From the NCBI GenBank assembly GCA_003247135.1, contig QKAW01000001.1, positions 93,394-157,393 on the forward strand: DNA of 64,000 nt, written 5' to 3'. Source of the stretch: Spirochaetales bacterium (GTDB lineage Bacteria; Spirochaetota; Spirochaetia; DSM-2461). How positions within the stretch are numbered: the stretch's first letter is position 1; each line of letters begins with the position of its first letter. A model generated the notes under the pieces. It was given only the letters and a program-made list of their open reading frames with translations. It was not told where the DNA came from and searched no databases. Both the position numbers and the translations under genes were made by a program. Of this stretch, positions 8,121-17,376 are shown one piece after another.

Positions 8121-9143
8121 ATGGACAGCAAAGCTGAGAAACTTTTTATAAACAAATTAAAGATCAAACCGGAAAGATATTTCCTGGCGGGAGAAAATGC
8201 TGTAATGGAAGGTTTTCAATATTTATCCTCAGATGAATATAGAGCAAAACCTGGAGCAGTAACAAATAGATTAAAAATCTTGTTAAAACAACAAAATACC
8301 AGATCCTTACTTAAACTGCTAAAATGTATGGTTAAAATAATGCCTTCAATGAAATCTAATATAAAGAAAAATTTTACATCCATGAAAAAATATCTACAAG
8401 AAGTTGACAACAGCACTTTGCCTTCTATTCCAAATATTCAACCGATAGCTATAGATGATTTTAGTGATTATGTCTGGAACAAATACAGAATTATTACTGG
8501 TTTTACAAAACTACCCAATGAGTACATCTTTAAAAATAAAGCAGTCCCTTTCCAATATGCTCTTATTTTTATACAAGAAATGGACAAAAATGAAATTGAA
8601 CGTGCCCCTGAAATTGAAGCTGGAATTGAGGTTGTAAAAGTGTACAACTCACTAGGTATAATAACTAATGAGTTAGCATTATGGCTAAAAAAGAAATATG
8701 GAGTTAGCTGTATGGCAAATCACCCATTAGGAGGCCTGGTTGATAGTGTACCACTGGCAGAAAAAGCAGGATTAGGTAAAATTGGTAGAAACGGCCTGCT
8801 AATTACAAAAAATTTTGGTCCCAGGTGCAGAATCTCACCAATTTTTATTGATAGGAAATTATTTGAATATACAGCAACAAATGAGTTTGATTGGATAGAA
8901 GATTTTTGTAAAAAATGCGGTAGTTGCATTAAAAACTGTCCAACAGAGGCTATATACAAAGAACCTTTATTAACTGTATCTTATAAAAGTGAAAGTATTA
9001 GAGACAGATATTCAAGTTATGACAGAGAGAGATGTTTTCTCTCATTCTCTGGTACTATGGGTTGTGCTGTATGTATAAAGGTTTGCCCTTTTTCAATGAA
9101 ACCTGAAAATTATGAGAAGGTAAAAAAGAAATATGCCCAATGA
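8121..9143 (+). CDS. 4Fe-4S double-cluster protein, QueG/reductive-dehalogenase-like
   Basis: The 340-residue protein has two C-terminal 4Fe-4S motifs: CKKCGSCIKNCP (about residues 261-272) and a second group ending CAVCIKVCP (about 315-323). The central AGLGKIGRNGLLI resembles the conserved core of epoxyqueuosine reductase and reductive dehalogenases, suggesting a corrinoid-linked reductase fold. I cannot show that it binds B12. GGAGG precedes the ATG. It overlaps the downstream TetR gene by 11 bases and has two operators of the importer's LacI repressor, so it probably acts on, or with, the imported compound. No signal peptide is seen. Confidence 0.7.
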   Translation: MDSKAEKLFINKLKIKPERYFLAGENAVMEGFQYLSSDEYRAKPGAVTNRLKILLKQQNTRSLLKLLKCMVKIMPSMKSNIKKNFTSMKKYLQEVDNSTLPSIPNIQPIAIDDFSDYVWNKYRIITGFTKLPNEYIFKNKAVPFQYALIFIQEMDKNEIERAPEIEAGIEVVKVYNSLGIITNELALWLKKKYGVSCMANHPLGGLVDSVPLAEKAGLGKIGRNGLLITKNFGPRCRISPIFIDRKLFEYTATNEFDWIEDFCKKCGSCIKNCPTEAIYKEPLLTVSYKSESIRDRYSSYDRERCFLSFSGTMGCAVCIKVCPFSMKPENYEKVKKKYAQ

Positions 9144-9726
9144 TACATTTTATAACCTGGATAGTATAAAAAGAGATAAGGTGTATAAAGCACTTATTAA
9201 TGAATTTACAACTAATACTCTGGAAGATGTCTCTATAAAAAATATTGTTACGGATGCAGGTATTCCCAGAGGTAGTTTTTACCAATACTTTACAGATAAA
9301 GAGGATGCCCTAAGGTTCTTAATTACAGAAACAAGAGAGTTAGAACATTATTCCATACAAGCAGAGAATTTGTACCATCTCATTATAGTTCTCTTTGATA
9401 TTGAGACAAAAACTATTAAACTTAACACAGAATCACTTAGATTAAGAATCTTAAAACAGATATCTAAAAGTCCAAGAGCATCGGCTATATTTAATGAGGA
9501 AATTTCTAATGGAGCAATGAATTCACCTATTTTTAGAAATTATCTTAAAAATTCTAAAATTAATAGTTTAAATCCTACAGAAAAAAGATCAGTATTAGAA
9601 CTATTGATTGCCTCACTTAAAGATGCTCTCTTTTCTGTTCTATTAAATTCAAAACAGATTGAAGAAATTAGAAATATTCTGGTATATAAAATCCAAATAA
9701 TTAAAAATGGTATTGATAGAATTTAA
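9133..9726 (+). CDS. TetR-family transcriptional regulator
   Basis: This 197-residue protein has an N-terminal TetR helix-turn-helix, VSIKNIVTDAGIPRGSFYQY (about residues 34-53), followed by the usual FTDKEDALRFL. The rest is the variable all-helical ligand domain. It overlaps the iron-sulfur gene by 11 bases and is likely translationally coupled to it, so it is probably also under LacI control. Its own target sites are not evident. Confidence 0.82.
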   Translation: MPNDTFYNLDSIKRDKVYKALINEFTTNTLEDVSIKNIVTDAGIPRGSFYQYFTDKEDALRFLITETRELEHYSIQAENLYHLIIVLFDIETKTIKLNTESLRLRILKQISKSPRASAIFNEEISNGAMNSPIFRNYLKNSKINSLNPTEKRSVLELLIASLKDALFSVLLNSKQIEEIRNILVYKIQIIKNGIDRI

Positions 9727-9817
9727 AATGATAATTAAATATCCCCATCCAGTTTATTATGACACTCCTACCAATTAGCAAAGGTAATTTAGAATCAATC
9801 ATATAATATAAATAAGT

Positions 9818-10312
9818 TTAGATAGGAAAAAAGTAACAGATAGAGGCAGATATTGTTACAAGAGTTACATTTGTAAAGTCAGGCAATCCCGGGTATATTG
9901 AGATATAAAAACAGTCAAAAAAAGAGGCATTGAAACCTAATTTAGATAACCCCTCAATGCCTATTGAGATATTATCATTAATTTTTCTTTGCAATATAAA
10001 ATAAGGTTTAACCGCAGGGAATATAACTCCTGTAATATTTAGAATTTCTATATCAGTTTTTATGCCTATTCTAGTATTTTCCCACATCTGATATAGATAA
10101 AGCAGTTCGGTTTGGGTACTAAAATAAGAAGATACTATATTTTTTCTTGCTAACCCCAGGGGAACAAGCATATCCATCAATTTTATATCTATTGGGTTAT
10201 CTTTTTGATAATTTTGTACTGTTACACCAACACCAAAATGATGTCTCTCCTGAGCAAAAACAGTAGATACTGAAATTAAAATTATAATACTGATAATTAA
10301 ATACTTTTTCAT
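9818..10312 (-). CDS. Exported hypothetical protein
   Basis: This 164-residue protein has a clear signal peptide (MKKYLIISIIILISVSTVFA, cleavage likely before QERHHFG). The mature part alternates polar and hydrophobic residues and ends in aromatic-rich short strands (ISASICYFFPI). This suggests a small beta-rich envelope or outer-membrane protein. No family is recognised. It stands alone between a convergent TetR gene and the MNT/HEPN pair, about 125 bp downstream of that pair on the same strand. Confidence 0.6.
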   Translation of the reverse strand: MKKYLIISIIILISVSTVFAQERHHFGVGVTVQNYQKDNPIDIKLMDMLVPLGLARKNIVSSYFSTQTELLYLYQMWENTRIGIKTDIEILNITGVIFPAVKPYFILQRKINDNISIGIEGLSKLGFNASFFDCFYISIYPGLPDFTNVTLVTISASICYFFPI

Positions 10313-10438
10313 AATAAAACCCTTTAACTAAAACAAATTATATAAGAGTTGATACTTAAATCAAGAATAAAAAAATAACAGATGAAATTTTGGTTTAGTA
10401 ATTATTGCCCCAATAACAGATATTCTTGGAACTATTTT

Positions 10439-10756
10439 CTATACTGGGGATGATGATCCGTCATATAAAACAACATAGTCTGACTTAATCTCATCCCTAA
10501 AACTTTGTGGGAGTCTATCAATTTCAAAAATATCTATTAAAAAGGGTATATTACTCTGTGTTAAAATATCCTTGAACCCCATATAGTCATGCTCATCCTG
10601 CCCGTAGTCTACAATTACCAAATCAAGGTCACTCCCCTGGTGAGCGGTCCCTTTAATTCTGCTCCCATATGCCCAAATAACTGAATTGGGGTAATTCATT
10701 TTAATAATAGTTAATAACTCTTCCAGAGATTTATTGTCGATAAAAAGTCTACCCAT
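10439..10756 (-). CDS. Minimal nucleotidyltransferase (MntA-type antitoxin)
   Basis: This 105-residue protein is a compact DNA polymerase-beta-like nucleotidyltransferase with the motif GSRIKGTAHQGSDLDLVI (about residues 31-48), that is GS followed by DxD. In studied MNT/HEPN pairs the MNT protein neutralises the HEPN toxin by adding AMP to a tyrosine. It overlaps the HEPN gene by 8 bases, which is typical of this pair. Confidence 0.85.
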   Translation of the reverse strand: MGRLFIDNKSLEELLTIIKMNYPNSVIWAYGSRIKGTAHQGSDLDLVIVDYGQDEHDYMGFKDILTQSNIPFLIDIFEIDRLPQSFRDEIKSDYVVLYDGSSSPV

Positions 10757-11165
10757 TGTCTATTACATCTTTAAGTCTTAGGGCATCAGCAATAAAAGAA
10801 TCTATTAAAGACAATGTTTCTTTAGCAAATTCTTCCCCGTAATCGTGAGCAGTACTATCTCTGTTATCCCTGTATTTAAACCAACGCTCAACTTCCCCTT
10901 GCTCTAGGAGGCTGTGTTTTAATGCATGCCTATAGAGATCTTTATATGTTACTTTATCAAGCTCTCTTTTGCTTGGGAAATATGGAAAGAGCTTTTTTTT
11001 AAGTAATTTTCCACTTTGCTCTATAGTCATCTCAAAGCCCTTAACTAGAGAATTTCTGTACATTTCATATTCAATGGAATCTTCACTTACAGTTTTTAAA
11101 AGTTTATAGGATTGTTCAAGTGCTTTTATACACCTGTTAAGGTAATCTGTATTTATTTTTTCCAT
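10749..11165 (-). CDS. HEPN-domain protein (HI0074/HepT-like), partner of MntA
   Basis: The protein has 138 residues when started at the ATG at 11165 (MEKINTDYL); an upstream in-frame codon at 11192 has no support. It is all-helical and carries RDSTAHDY near residues 106-113. This matches the RX4HXY pattern of HEPN ribonuclease toxins, whose tyrosine is the AMPylation target in the Shewanella system. It is the first gene of the pair. Some HI0074-like proteins are described only as nucleotidyltransferase substrate-binding proteins, so toxicity is not certain. Confidence 0.8.
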   Translation of the reverse strand: MEKINTDYLNRCIKALEQSYKLLKTVSEDSIEYEMYRNSLVKGFEMTIEQSGKLLKKKLFPYFPSKRELDKVTYKDLYRHALKHSLLEQGEVERWFKYRDNRDSTAHDYGEEFAKETLSLIDSFIADALRLKDVIDNG

Positions 11166-11260
11166 TATTACTCCACTGCAGTATAATAACATATTTAGAC
11201 TATTTCGGTAGTATGATTTATATAATGCTGTTAATAATTTAACCTGGTATCAGTAAACTT

Positions 11261-11980
11261 CTAAATACCCATGGCCTCTTCCAGTGTAAGTCCGACATAC
11301 TTTGGAACCTGGAAAAGCTCACCACATGGGCCACCCTTATCTAAAAGAGCAGGAACAATAACACCGGGAAACACATCCTCCACTCCAAGGGTTGCATCTG
11401 CACCACCCATTTCGGTTCTAACCCACCCGGGAGTTAACAGATTCATTAAAACATCAGTTCCCTCCAATAAAACAGCCATATCCTTTGTATATTTATCAAC
11501 AGCAGCTTTACTTATAGCATAAGGTTCCAGAGCCGGTTGTCTATTAATCCCGGAAGTAAAGTTAATAATTCGGCCAAATCCTCTTTCCATCATTTTTGGA
11601 ATAAAGTGGTTACATATTGTTATTAAGGAGTAAACATTAACTTCCATTATTTTATTCATCAGACTTCTGTCCAGTTCAAAAACAGACTGAGGAGAACAGG
11701 AAATTGCTGCATTATTATATATAATATCAATAGGCGGATAGTTTTTATCCAACTCTTTTATCATACTATTTACAGAATCAGGGTTTCCCAGATCACCCTC
11801 AATTTTATAAACATTTACACCATAGTTTCCAAGAACTTTTTCAGTCTCACCAAGATTCTCTAACTTACTGGCATGAATAATTAAGTCCCCACCAAGTAGT
11901 GCAATTCCCTTTGCAATTTCACGGCCTATCCCACGAGACGCCCCGGTAACTAGAGTTGTTTTTCCTTTTAAATCTTTCAT
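11261..11980 (-). CDS. Short-chain dehydrogenase/reductase (SDR)
   Basis: The protein has 239 residues from the ATG at 11980, preceded by AGGAAG. A longer frame to 12094 would add an unlikely hydrophobic extension and run into the divergent gene. The NAD(P) motif is TGASRGIG (residues 12-19), then NNAA, and the catalytic S and YxxxK are in PYAISK. It is an NAD(P)-dependent oxidoreductase of the classical SDR family with unknown substrate. It stands alone, divergent from the Wzi-like gene. Confidence 0.87.
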   Translation of the reverse strand: MKDLKGKTTLVTGASRGIGREIAKGIALLGGDLIIHASKLENLGETEKVLGNYGVNVYKIEGDLGNPDSVNSMIKELDKNYPPIDIIYNNAAISCSPQSVFELDRSLMNKIMEVNVYSLITICNHFIPKMMERGFGRIINFTSGINRQPALEPYAISKAAVDKYTKDMAVLLEGTDVLMNLLTPGWVRTEMGGADATLGVEDVFPGVIVPALLDKGGPCGELFQVPKYVGLTLEEAMGI

Positions 11981-12051
11981 AAAATTCCACTTCCTATAGT
12001 CGTTTATACTACCATATTGATATTTACTAATAAATAATCTATGTTTGAAAA

Positions 12052-13560
12052 ATGAAAAAAGTATTAGTAATATTAATGGCATTAAGTTCAACAATTTTTT
12101 CCATGGAACGACCAGCTCTCAATTCCGGATACTATGAAAATGAAGATTACAACAGCTTAAAAAACGGGAATACCCCCAACTATCTTTCGAGACCATACCC
12201 ATTAAATTTTTCACCATCAAGTAACAAGAAAATTGATAATTATATAAGACCGGAGATCTCATTCAGCCCAAGAATTTATTCAATTACAGGTAGCCAGATA
12301 GAAACCCTGAATTACCATAATTACTCCCAATGGATAAATAATGATCCACTTTTAAACCTTGGCTTCACAGCTGGAAACGAACTGTTTACTATACATTATA
12401 ATCTGGATGTAAGACATGATTTCTTCTCCGGCTATAAAAATGAATCATTTACAAATATTCCAAACGGAGATACATGGACACTGGATTTTGATTTTAACTT
12501 TCCCACAAGAGGATATATATCCTTTGGAAATGACTATCTGGAACTATTTGCAGGAAGGGATAAAATATCCTATGGCCCGGGAAAGAGAACAAACCTTATG
12601 TTATCCCCGGAAGCACCTTTTTTTAATCAACTATCCCTAACCTATTACAGCAAGCATATAAAGTCATCTCTCTTTTTTATCCCTATGGAGAGTTACCTGA
12701 CTGCTTCAGAGAAAAAACTACTTAGTAATTTTATTGCCACAAAAAGCGACCTGCTTTTGGATGTAAACTACGAGAAAGATTTTAACACCCAATCCAAATA
12801 CCTGGCAGGTCACCGATTTGAATTTAAACCTTTAAATAATTTAATTATCAGTTTTACAGAGATGCTTGTACTAGGTGGAAGATTCAGTAATTTTGAGGAT
12901 ATTACTCCATCAATGTTCTATCATAATGTTTATGGGGAGAACTACAGTAATGTAATGATAGGCTTTGATTTTTACTATGCAATTATATCAGGTTTAGGCC
13001 TCTATGGTGAAATTATAATTGACGATATAAGAAACAGTAAAGAAATACAGACTACAGTTCCTACATCCACTGCCTTTCTGATTGGTAGCGAATACCAGCT
13101 ACCGTTTATCCCATTTCCGGCAACTTTTCACCTGGAAGGAGCAGATGTATCAAGATTTACCTATAAAAGGTGGCACCCATATATGAATTTCTACTCCAGG
13201 AGAAAACTCTTTTCTACAAGTACATCCTACAACGGGTATTTAGATAGTCCAAATGGTTTCTTTTTAGGGGCCGACTCAGCATTTATTGCTTGCTGGCTAT
13301 CAATTTTTAAAGATTCTAAAATTACCTCGGAGATTGGTTATGAGCAGTGGTTTATAGGAGAAAACATTAATATTCTGGGTGATGAATTAATCCTCAGTTA
13401 TATCGAAAATGCCCCAAGCTCAAGAAAGATGTACCATAACATCAGGTTTGATCTAACATGGAACATAAATAAAAATATTAAACTTAATCTTCAGGATTAT
13501 TTTATCTTTGGGGAATTATGGTCAAACTATATAAGTCTGTACACAACTTTTAAACTTTAA
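12052..13560 (+). CDS. Predicted outer-membrane beta-barrel, Wzi/capsule-assembly-like
   Basis: The 502-residue exported protein has a signal peptide ending near STIFSME. The mature part is rich in short amphipathic strands with aromatic ends and finishes in LYTTFKL, typical of outer-membrane barrels. The stretch from ELFAGRDKISYGPGKRTNLM to the LSPEAPFF that follows it resembles the capsule-assembly (Wzi) family pattern of a G-rich segment then LS..A.PF. Wzi-type proteins bind surface polysaccharide. The family match is by eye and moderate. No capsule genes are near. Confidence 0.5.
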   Translation: MKKVLVILMALSSTIFSMERPALNSGYYENEDYNSLKNGNTPNYLSRPYPLNFSPSSNKKIDNYIRPEISFSPRIYSITGSQIETLNYHNYSQWINNDPLLNLGFTAGNELFTIHYNLDVRHDFFSGYKNESFTNIPNGDTWTLDFDFNFPTRGYISFGNDYLELFAGRDKISYGPGKRTNLMLSPEAPFFNQLSLTYYSKHIKSSLFFIPMESYLTASEKKLLSNFIATKSDLLLDVNYEKDFNTQSKYLAGHRFEFKPLNNLIISFTEMLVLGGRFSNFEDITPSMFYHNVYGENYSNVMIGFDFYYAIISGLGLYGEIIIDDIRNSKEIQTTVPTSTAFLIGSEYQLPFIPFPATFHLEGADVSRFTYKRWHPYMNFYSRRKLFSTSTSYNGYLDSPNGFFLGADSAFIACWLSIFKDSKITSEIGYEQWFIGENINILGDELILSYIENAPSSRKMYHNIRFDLTWNINKNIKLNLQDYFIFGELWSNYISLYTTFKL

Positions 13561-13718
13561 ACTGCTAATTTATAAATTACACTGTCTTTAAAAGTTATAA
13601 TGCTTTCTTATATATTGCTTAATTTTATCCCCTTAAGAGCTAATTAAATAAACCCAATGTCAGTAACCAAAAGTGGAGTCTCTATTAAAATAGTGTATAA
13701 TTCCAAAAGAGGTTACTT

Positions 13719-14000
13719 ATGTGCAAAGAAAAAGTTGGTGTAATTACTGGATGATCTTCTAAACCAGGCAATAAGTATTTATGGCAGATGCGATATTCTT
13801 GTTAATAATGCCGGGGCCTATTCCGGAACAAAACACGCACTGGATGCCCTTTCAGAAGCCTTAAGAATGGAACTGGCAGATTCAAATGTTAAAATATCCT
13901 GTATAGAACCGGGTTTGGTTATGACTGACCTACATAGAGAGTGGGATATAAAAAAAAGAGCTCCAACCAAGGAACTCTTTATTGCTGTTACACTTATTTA
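13719..14000 (+). pseudogene. SDR pseudogene with two internal deletions
   Basis: An ATG at 13719, with AGAGG upstream and TATAAT at 13696-13701, opens MCKEKVGVITG, the start of an SDR Rossmann motif, and then hits TGA. Reading resumes in another frame with ISIYGRCDILVNNAGA, the NNAG segment. It then jumps straight to YSGTKHALDALSEALRMEL, the catalytic YxxxK region, and on to the typical SCIEPGLVMTDL. The stretches between these landmarks in a complete SDR are missing. The gene thus lost at least two internal pieces and its frame. The right end is approximate. Confidence 0.78.
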
Positions 14001-14031
14001 TTATTTAGGTATAGTTTTTAATAATAATCTA

Positions 14032-15597
14032 CTATTCAAATTTCTGACTATCACCACTCACAATATTTAATTCCTTACGATATTCAAGTTCAAAATATCC
14101 TTTATAAACATCCCACCTCGAGTCTTCTTTTAAAGATTTATGCATATTTTTCTTAGCTATAAGTGTTAACTCCTTATCTTTGTTAAAAATATTGGAAAGA
14201 CTTGAATCTCCTAATTTATACAGCTCATCATATTCTTGAGTCGCATTGTAAGTATAAATATACCTTTCCCCAGAGTCCTCAAATAATATAGCAACACAAG
14301 GATTGGCAACTACATGATTCCATACATCACCCATTATTGGCATTTTACTTGGCCTTAAGCCACCAGAGGCAGTTTTAGTTAGTGACAGTCCATCAATTCT
14401 TTGAGTTACCTCTATACCACTAAACTCTGCGATTGTTGGCATTATATCTAATAGAGAGACAGGCTGGTCAATCGATGTTCCAATGCTTAAATAACTTTCT
14501 TTTGGAGGTTTCATAACAAGTGGAACCTGCAAAACCTGTGGATTTATATATGCACCTTTATCAATGCATCCTTTTTTACAGTTCATCTCACCATGATCAG
14601 TTGTAAAAAGTATAAGAGTCTCATTATATAAATCATTTTCTTTAAGATACTTAAATAAACGACCTATTTGTTTATCAAGAATTTCATACTGCAACTGATT
14701 TGCCACTCTATAATCAATAACATCATCTCTGTTTCTTAATCCCCAATTCTTTCTATAAAGATCATGAACTCTATTCTCCCATTTTTCAGGAAATCCAGCT
14801 TTTTCCCATTCTAACCAGGATTCAGGAATAGTTACTTCATTTCTAATCTCTTTTTCTCTCTCTTCATATCCACCAGGAATAGCAAAAGGTTGATGAGGAC
14901 CAAAAAAATCTAGCTGCATGTAAAAAGGTGCTCCATCATCCTTTCTGCATTTTAGAGTGTCAATGGTTCTATCAATTAAGAAAGCAGGGTATGTTGCCTC
15001 TTCTGGGAATGGTTGACCATTCTGATCAGCTAACCACCCTCCATAGGAATTTCCCGCTCTCTTATCATTATCGTCCATTCCTTTAATCTCTTTTTTAAAA
15101 GAAAATCTGCTCAGGTTTTTACTTCTTAAAAAATTAATATACAGATCTTCATCATACCAAGGTGGGGACCATCTATCCCATGGAGATGAATTTTCACTAA
15201 AAGCTCTAATAAAATGTTCGGTTCCAACATGGGATTTTCCTAAATGTCTACAATGATATCCTGCTGCCTTTAAGTATTCAGGAAAAATTATATCATCACT
15301 CCTTAAATGTGTCTGATGTCCATCATGTGATCTTTCTGAATTTCCTGTAATATAAGAGTACCTACCTGTTAAAATCGATGCTCTTGAAGGACCACATAGT
15401 GGTGAGGTTGCAAATGCATTATTAAATGTTATTCCATCTTCAGCCAGTAACCTTTGAAATGGAATATTCAAGTTACTTTCATTGTTGTAAAATTCCGGCG
15501 GAACCATGTCTTGAGTGATTAATAAAATATTAGGTTTCTTTTCACTCTTTTTTATAAAAAATGGACCTTTACCTGTTTTTTTGTCTAAGTATTCCAT
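14032..15597 (-). CDS. Type I sulfatase, predicted cytoplasmic
   Basis: This 521-residue sulfatase has its metal-binding Asp in KPNILLITQDM (about residue 30), formylglycine signature CGPSR at 68-72, and a distal metal site TTDHGE. No signal peptide is present, so desulfation should occur in the cytoplasm after uptake. It is the last gene of a carbohydrate-type ABC operon and begins three bases after the MalG-like stop. That context points to a sulfated sugar or oligosaccharide as substrate. Its C-terminal part overlaps nothing, but its end abuts the SDR pseudogene on the other strand. Confidence 0.9.
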   Translation of the reverse strand: MEYLDKKTGKGPFFIKKSEKKPNILLITQDMVPPEFYNNESNLNIPFQRLLAEDGITFNNAFATSPLCGPSRASILTGRYSYITGNSERSHDGHQTHLRSDDIIFPEYLKAAGYHCRHLGKSHVGTEHFIRAFSENSSPWDRWSPPWYDEDLYINFLRSKNLSRFSFKKEIKGMDDNDKRAGNSYGGWLADQNGQPFPEEATYPAFLIDRTIDTLKCRKDDGAPFYMQLDFFGPHQPFAIPGGYEEREKEIRNEVTIPESWLEWEKAGFPEKWENRVHDLYRKNWGLRNRDDVIDYRVANQLQYEILDKQIGRLFKYLKENDLYNETLILFTTDHGEMNCKKGCIDKGAYINPQVLQVPLVMKPPKESYLSIGTSIDQPVSLLDIMPTIAEFSGIEVTQRIDGLSLTKTASGGLRPSKMPIMGDVWNHVVANPCVAILFEDSGERYIYTYNATQEYDELYKLGDSSLSNIFNKDKELTLIAKKNMHKSLKEDSRWDVYKGYFELEYRKELNIVSGDSQKFE

Positions 15598-15600
15598 TTA

Positions 15601-16425
15601 CTACCCCTTTACAGCTCCAGCTGTTAAACCGGCAACCATATATTTTTGAAAAATAAAAATCAGTACAAACATTGGTAACACTCCTGTTACAGAAACGGCT
15701 GTTACCATAGCCCAGTCGTAGGAAACTTCTCCAAGAAACTTCATAGCAATACCGGCTGATAGCGTTCTATTTCCATCTTTAAGAATAAATGTTATTGCAA
15801 ACAAGAAATCATCCCAAGCCTGCATAAAAGTATAAAGACCGATAGCAAGCATCCCTGGCTTAGAAAGAGGAATTATTACAGAAACAAAAGTCCTAAGCCT
15901 TGATGCACCATCAATTCTTGCAGCTTCTTCCAATGATTTAGGAATATCATCGAAAAACCCTTTTATAAGAATTGTAGAAAAGGGAATCGTTATCGCGCAC
16001 AACGATAAAACAAGACTTAATTTGGTATTTATTAATCCCATATTCTTAAAAATAACATATAAAGCAAGTATTAAACCAACAATAGGAAACATTTGAGTAG
16101 ACAACAGAGATGTTTGGACAATTGTACCAAACTTTGTTTTATATCTGGATAAAGAGTATCCTGCTAATGCTGATGCTAAAAGAGTTACAATTGTAGTACC
16201 TGCTGAAACAATAACATTGTTAAAAAGGTAATTTAAAACCGAGTTATCTGAAAATACAGATTTAAAACTATCAACAGTAAAATTCACGGGTATAAACTGA
16301 GGAGGAAACCTGTAAATATCCATATTGTGTTTAAAAGATGTAATAAGAAGCCAGTACAAAGGGAAAAGTAGGAAAATTCCCATTATTAAAGTTGTTATAA
16401 TTATTATATATTTTTTTATTTTCAT
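15601..16425 (-). CDS. Carbohydrate ABC transporter permease, MalG-like
   Basis: This 274-residue inner-membrane subunit of the CUT1 sugar-importer type has about six membrane segments. The EAA loop is EAARIDGASRLRTFVSVIIP, and the family C-terminus is AGLTAGAVKG. It abuts the MalF-like gene (one base gap) and the sulfatase gene. No ATPase is encoded in this operon, so a shared MsmK/UgpC-like ATPase from elsewhere is probably used, as is common for CUT1 systems. Confidence 0.9.
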   Translation of the reverse strand: MKIKKYIIIITTLIMGIFLLFPLYWLLITSFKHNMDIYRFPPQFIPVNFTVDSFKSVFSDNSVLNYLFNNVIVSAGTTIVTLLASALAGYSLSRYKTKFGTIVQTSLLSTQMFPIVGLILALYVIFKNMGLINTKLSLVLSLCAITIPFSTILIKGFFDDIPKSLEEAARIDGASRLRTFVSVIIPLSKPGMLAIGLYTFMQAWDDFLFAITFILKDGNRTLSAGIAMKFLGEVSYDWAMVTAVSVTGVLPMFVLIFIFQKYMVAGLTAGAVKG

Positions 16426-16426
16426 A

Positions 16427-17317
16427 TTAATACTCTACCTCTTTAAAAATTTTATTGTACGCCAAAGAGAAGATTATTAAGACGACAAGCCAGGCTGTTG
16501 CAACTGCTGCCCCAACTCCAAAATTAAGGTTAACAAAGGCATTTTTATAGGTTAGAATTGCCAATGTTTCTGTTGTTCCCATTGGACCACCACCTGTCAT
16601 AGTCCAAAATAATGGAAATTGTTTAAAATTAGTTATTATTGCAACAAGAACACTGGAACGAATTACATTTCTTAAAAATGGAAGTGTTATATGCAAAAAG
16701 TTCTGAATTGATGAAGCACCATCAATAGTAGCAGCTTCATACATCTCCTTTGGTATATTTTGAAGACCTGCCAGAATCATAATAAACATAAATGGAAGTT
16801 GTCTCCATGTAGCTGCAACAGCAACTGACCATATTGCGGTGTCGGGATTAACTAGAAAACTAATGGGTTCCTTTATAATATGTAAGTTTAAAAGAATAAA
16901 GTTAACAACCCCATACTCTGATTGAAACATCCATGACCACAACAAAGCAACAATAACCGTAGGAGTTCCCCATGGCAGTAACGCTAGTGATCTTTTTACT
17001 CTATTTTGTGATTTACCTTGATTCATTAGCAACGCCATAATAATTCCTAAAATAAGAACAACTACTACGACTACAATCATAAATTTAAATGTAATTCCAA
17101 ATGCATTCTGTAATTTTCCGGTATCAATAAGATTTTTATAGTTTTCAAAATTATTCCAGATTAAAGGATCTTTTCTTCTGGTTAATTTAAAGTTGTAAAA
17201 ACTGTAAAAAACTGACTGTAATACAGGAAGAAAAATAAACCCACCAACAATAAGTATTGATGGAAGAAGTAAAATTGTTCCAAATATAGTATCACCTGTT
17301 TTTTGTTTTAAACTCAT
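16427..17317 (-). CDS. Carbohydrate ABC transporter permease, MalF-like
   Basis: This protein has 296 residues when started at MSLKQKTG (17317). The longer frame adds a polar leader that runs into the intercistronic hairpin. It has six or more membrane segments and the EAA loop YEAATIDGASSIQNFLHITLP. It is the partner of the MalG-like permease in the same operon. Confidence 0.88.
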   Translation of the reverse strand: MSLKQKTGDTIFGTILLLPSILIVGGFIFLPVLQSVFYSFYNFKLTRRKDPLIWNNFENYKNLIDTGKLQNAFGITFKFMIVVVVVVLILGIIMALLMNQGKSQNRVKRSLALLPWGTPTVIVALLWSWMFQSEYGVVNFILLNLHIIKEPISFLVNPDTAIWSVAVAATWRQLPFMFIMILAGLQNIPKEMYEAATIDGASSIQNFLHITLPFLRNVIRSSVLVAIITNFKQFPLFWTMTGGGPMGTTETLAILTYKNAFVNLNFGVGAAVATAWLVVLIIFSLAYNKIFKEVEY

Positions 17318-17345
17318 AGTCTCTCTCTTTTTCGTTTTTGTTAAT

Positions 17346-17370
17346 AAATGCCGGAAGATATCCGGCATTT
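17346..17370 (-). promoter_or_regulatory. Intercistronic hairpin after the sugar-binding-protein gene
   Basis: A perfect 10-bp stem (17346-17355 with 17361-17370) with a 5-base loop lies just past the binding-protein stop. No T-run follows on the minus strand. It probably stabilises the upstream message or partly stops transcription, favouring binding protein over permeases. Confidence 0.65.
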
Positions 17371-17376
17371 GAGAAA

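Noticed and set aside
11981..12094. N-terminal hydrophobic extension of the SDR
   Set aside because: It would overlap the divergent gene's start, and the Rossmann motif begins normally after the ATG at 11980.
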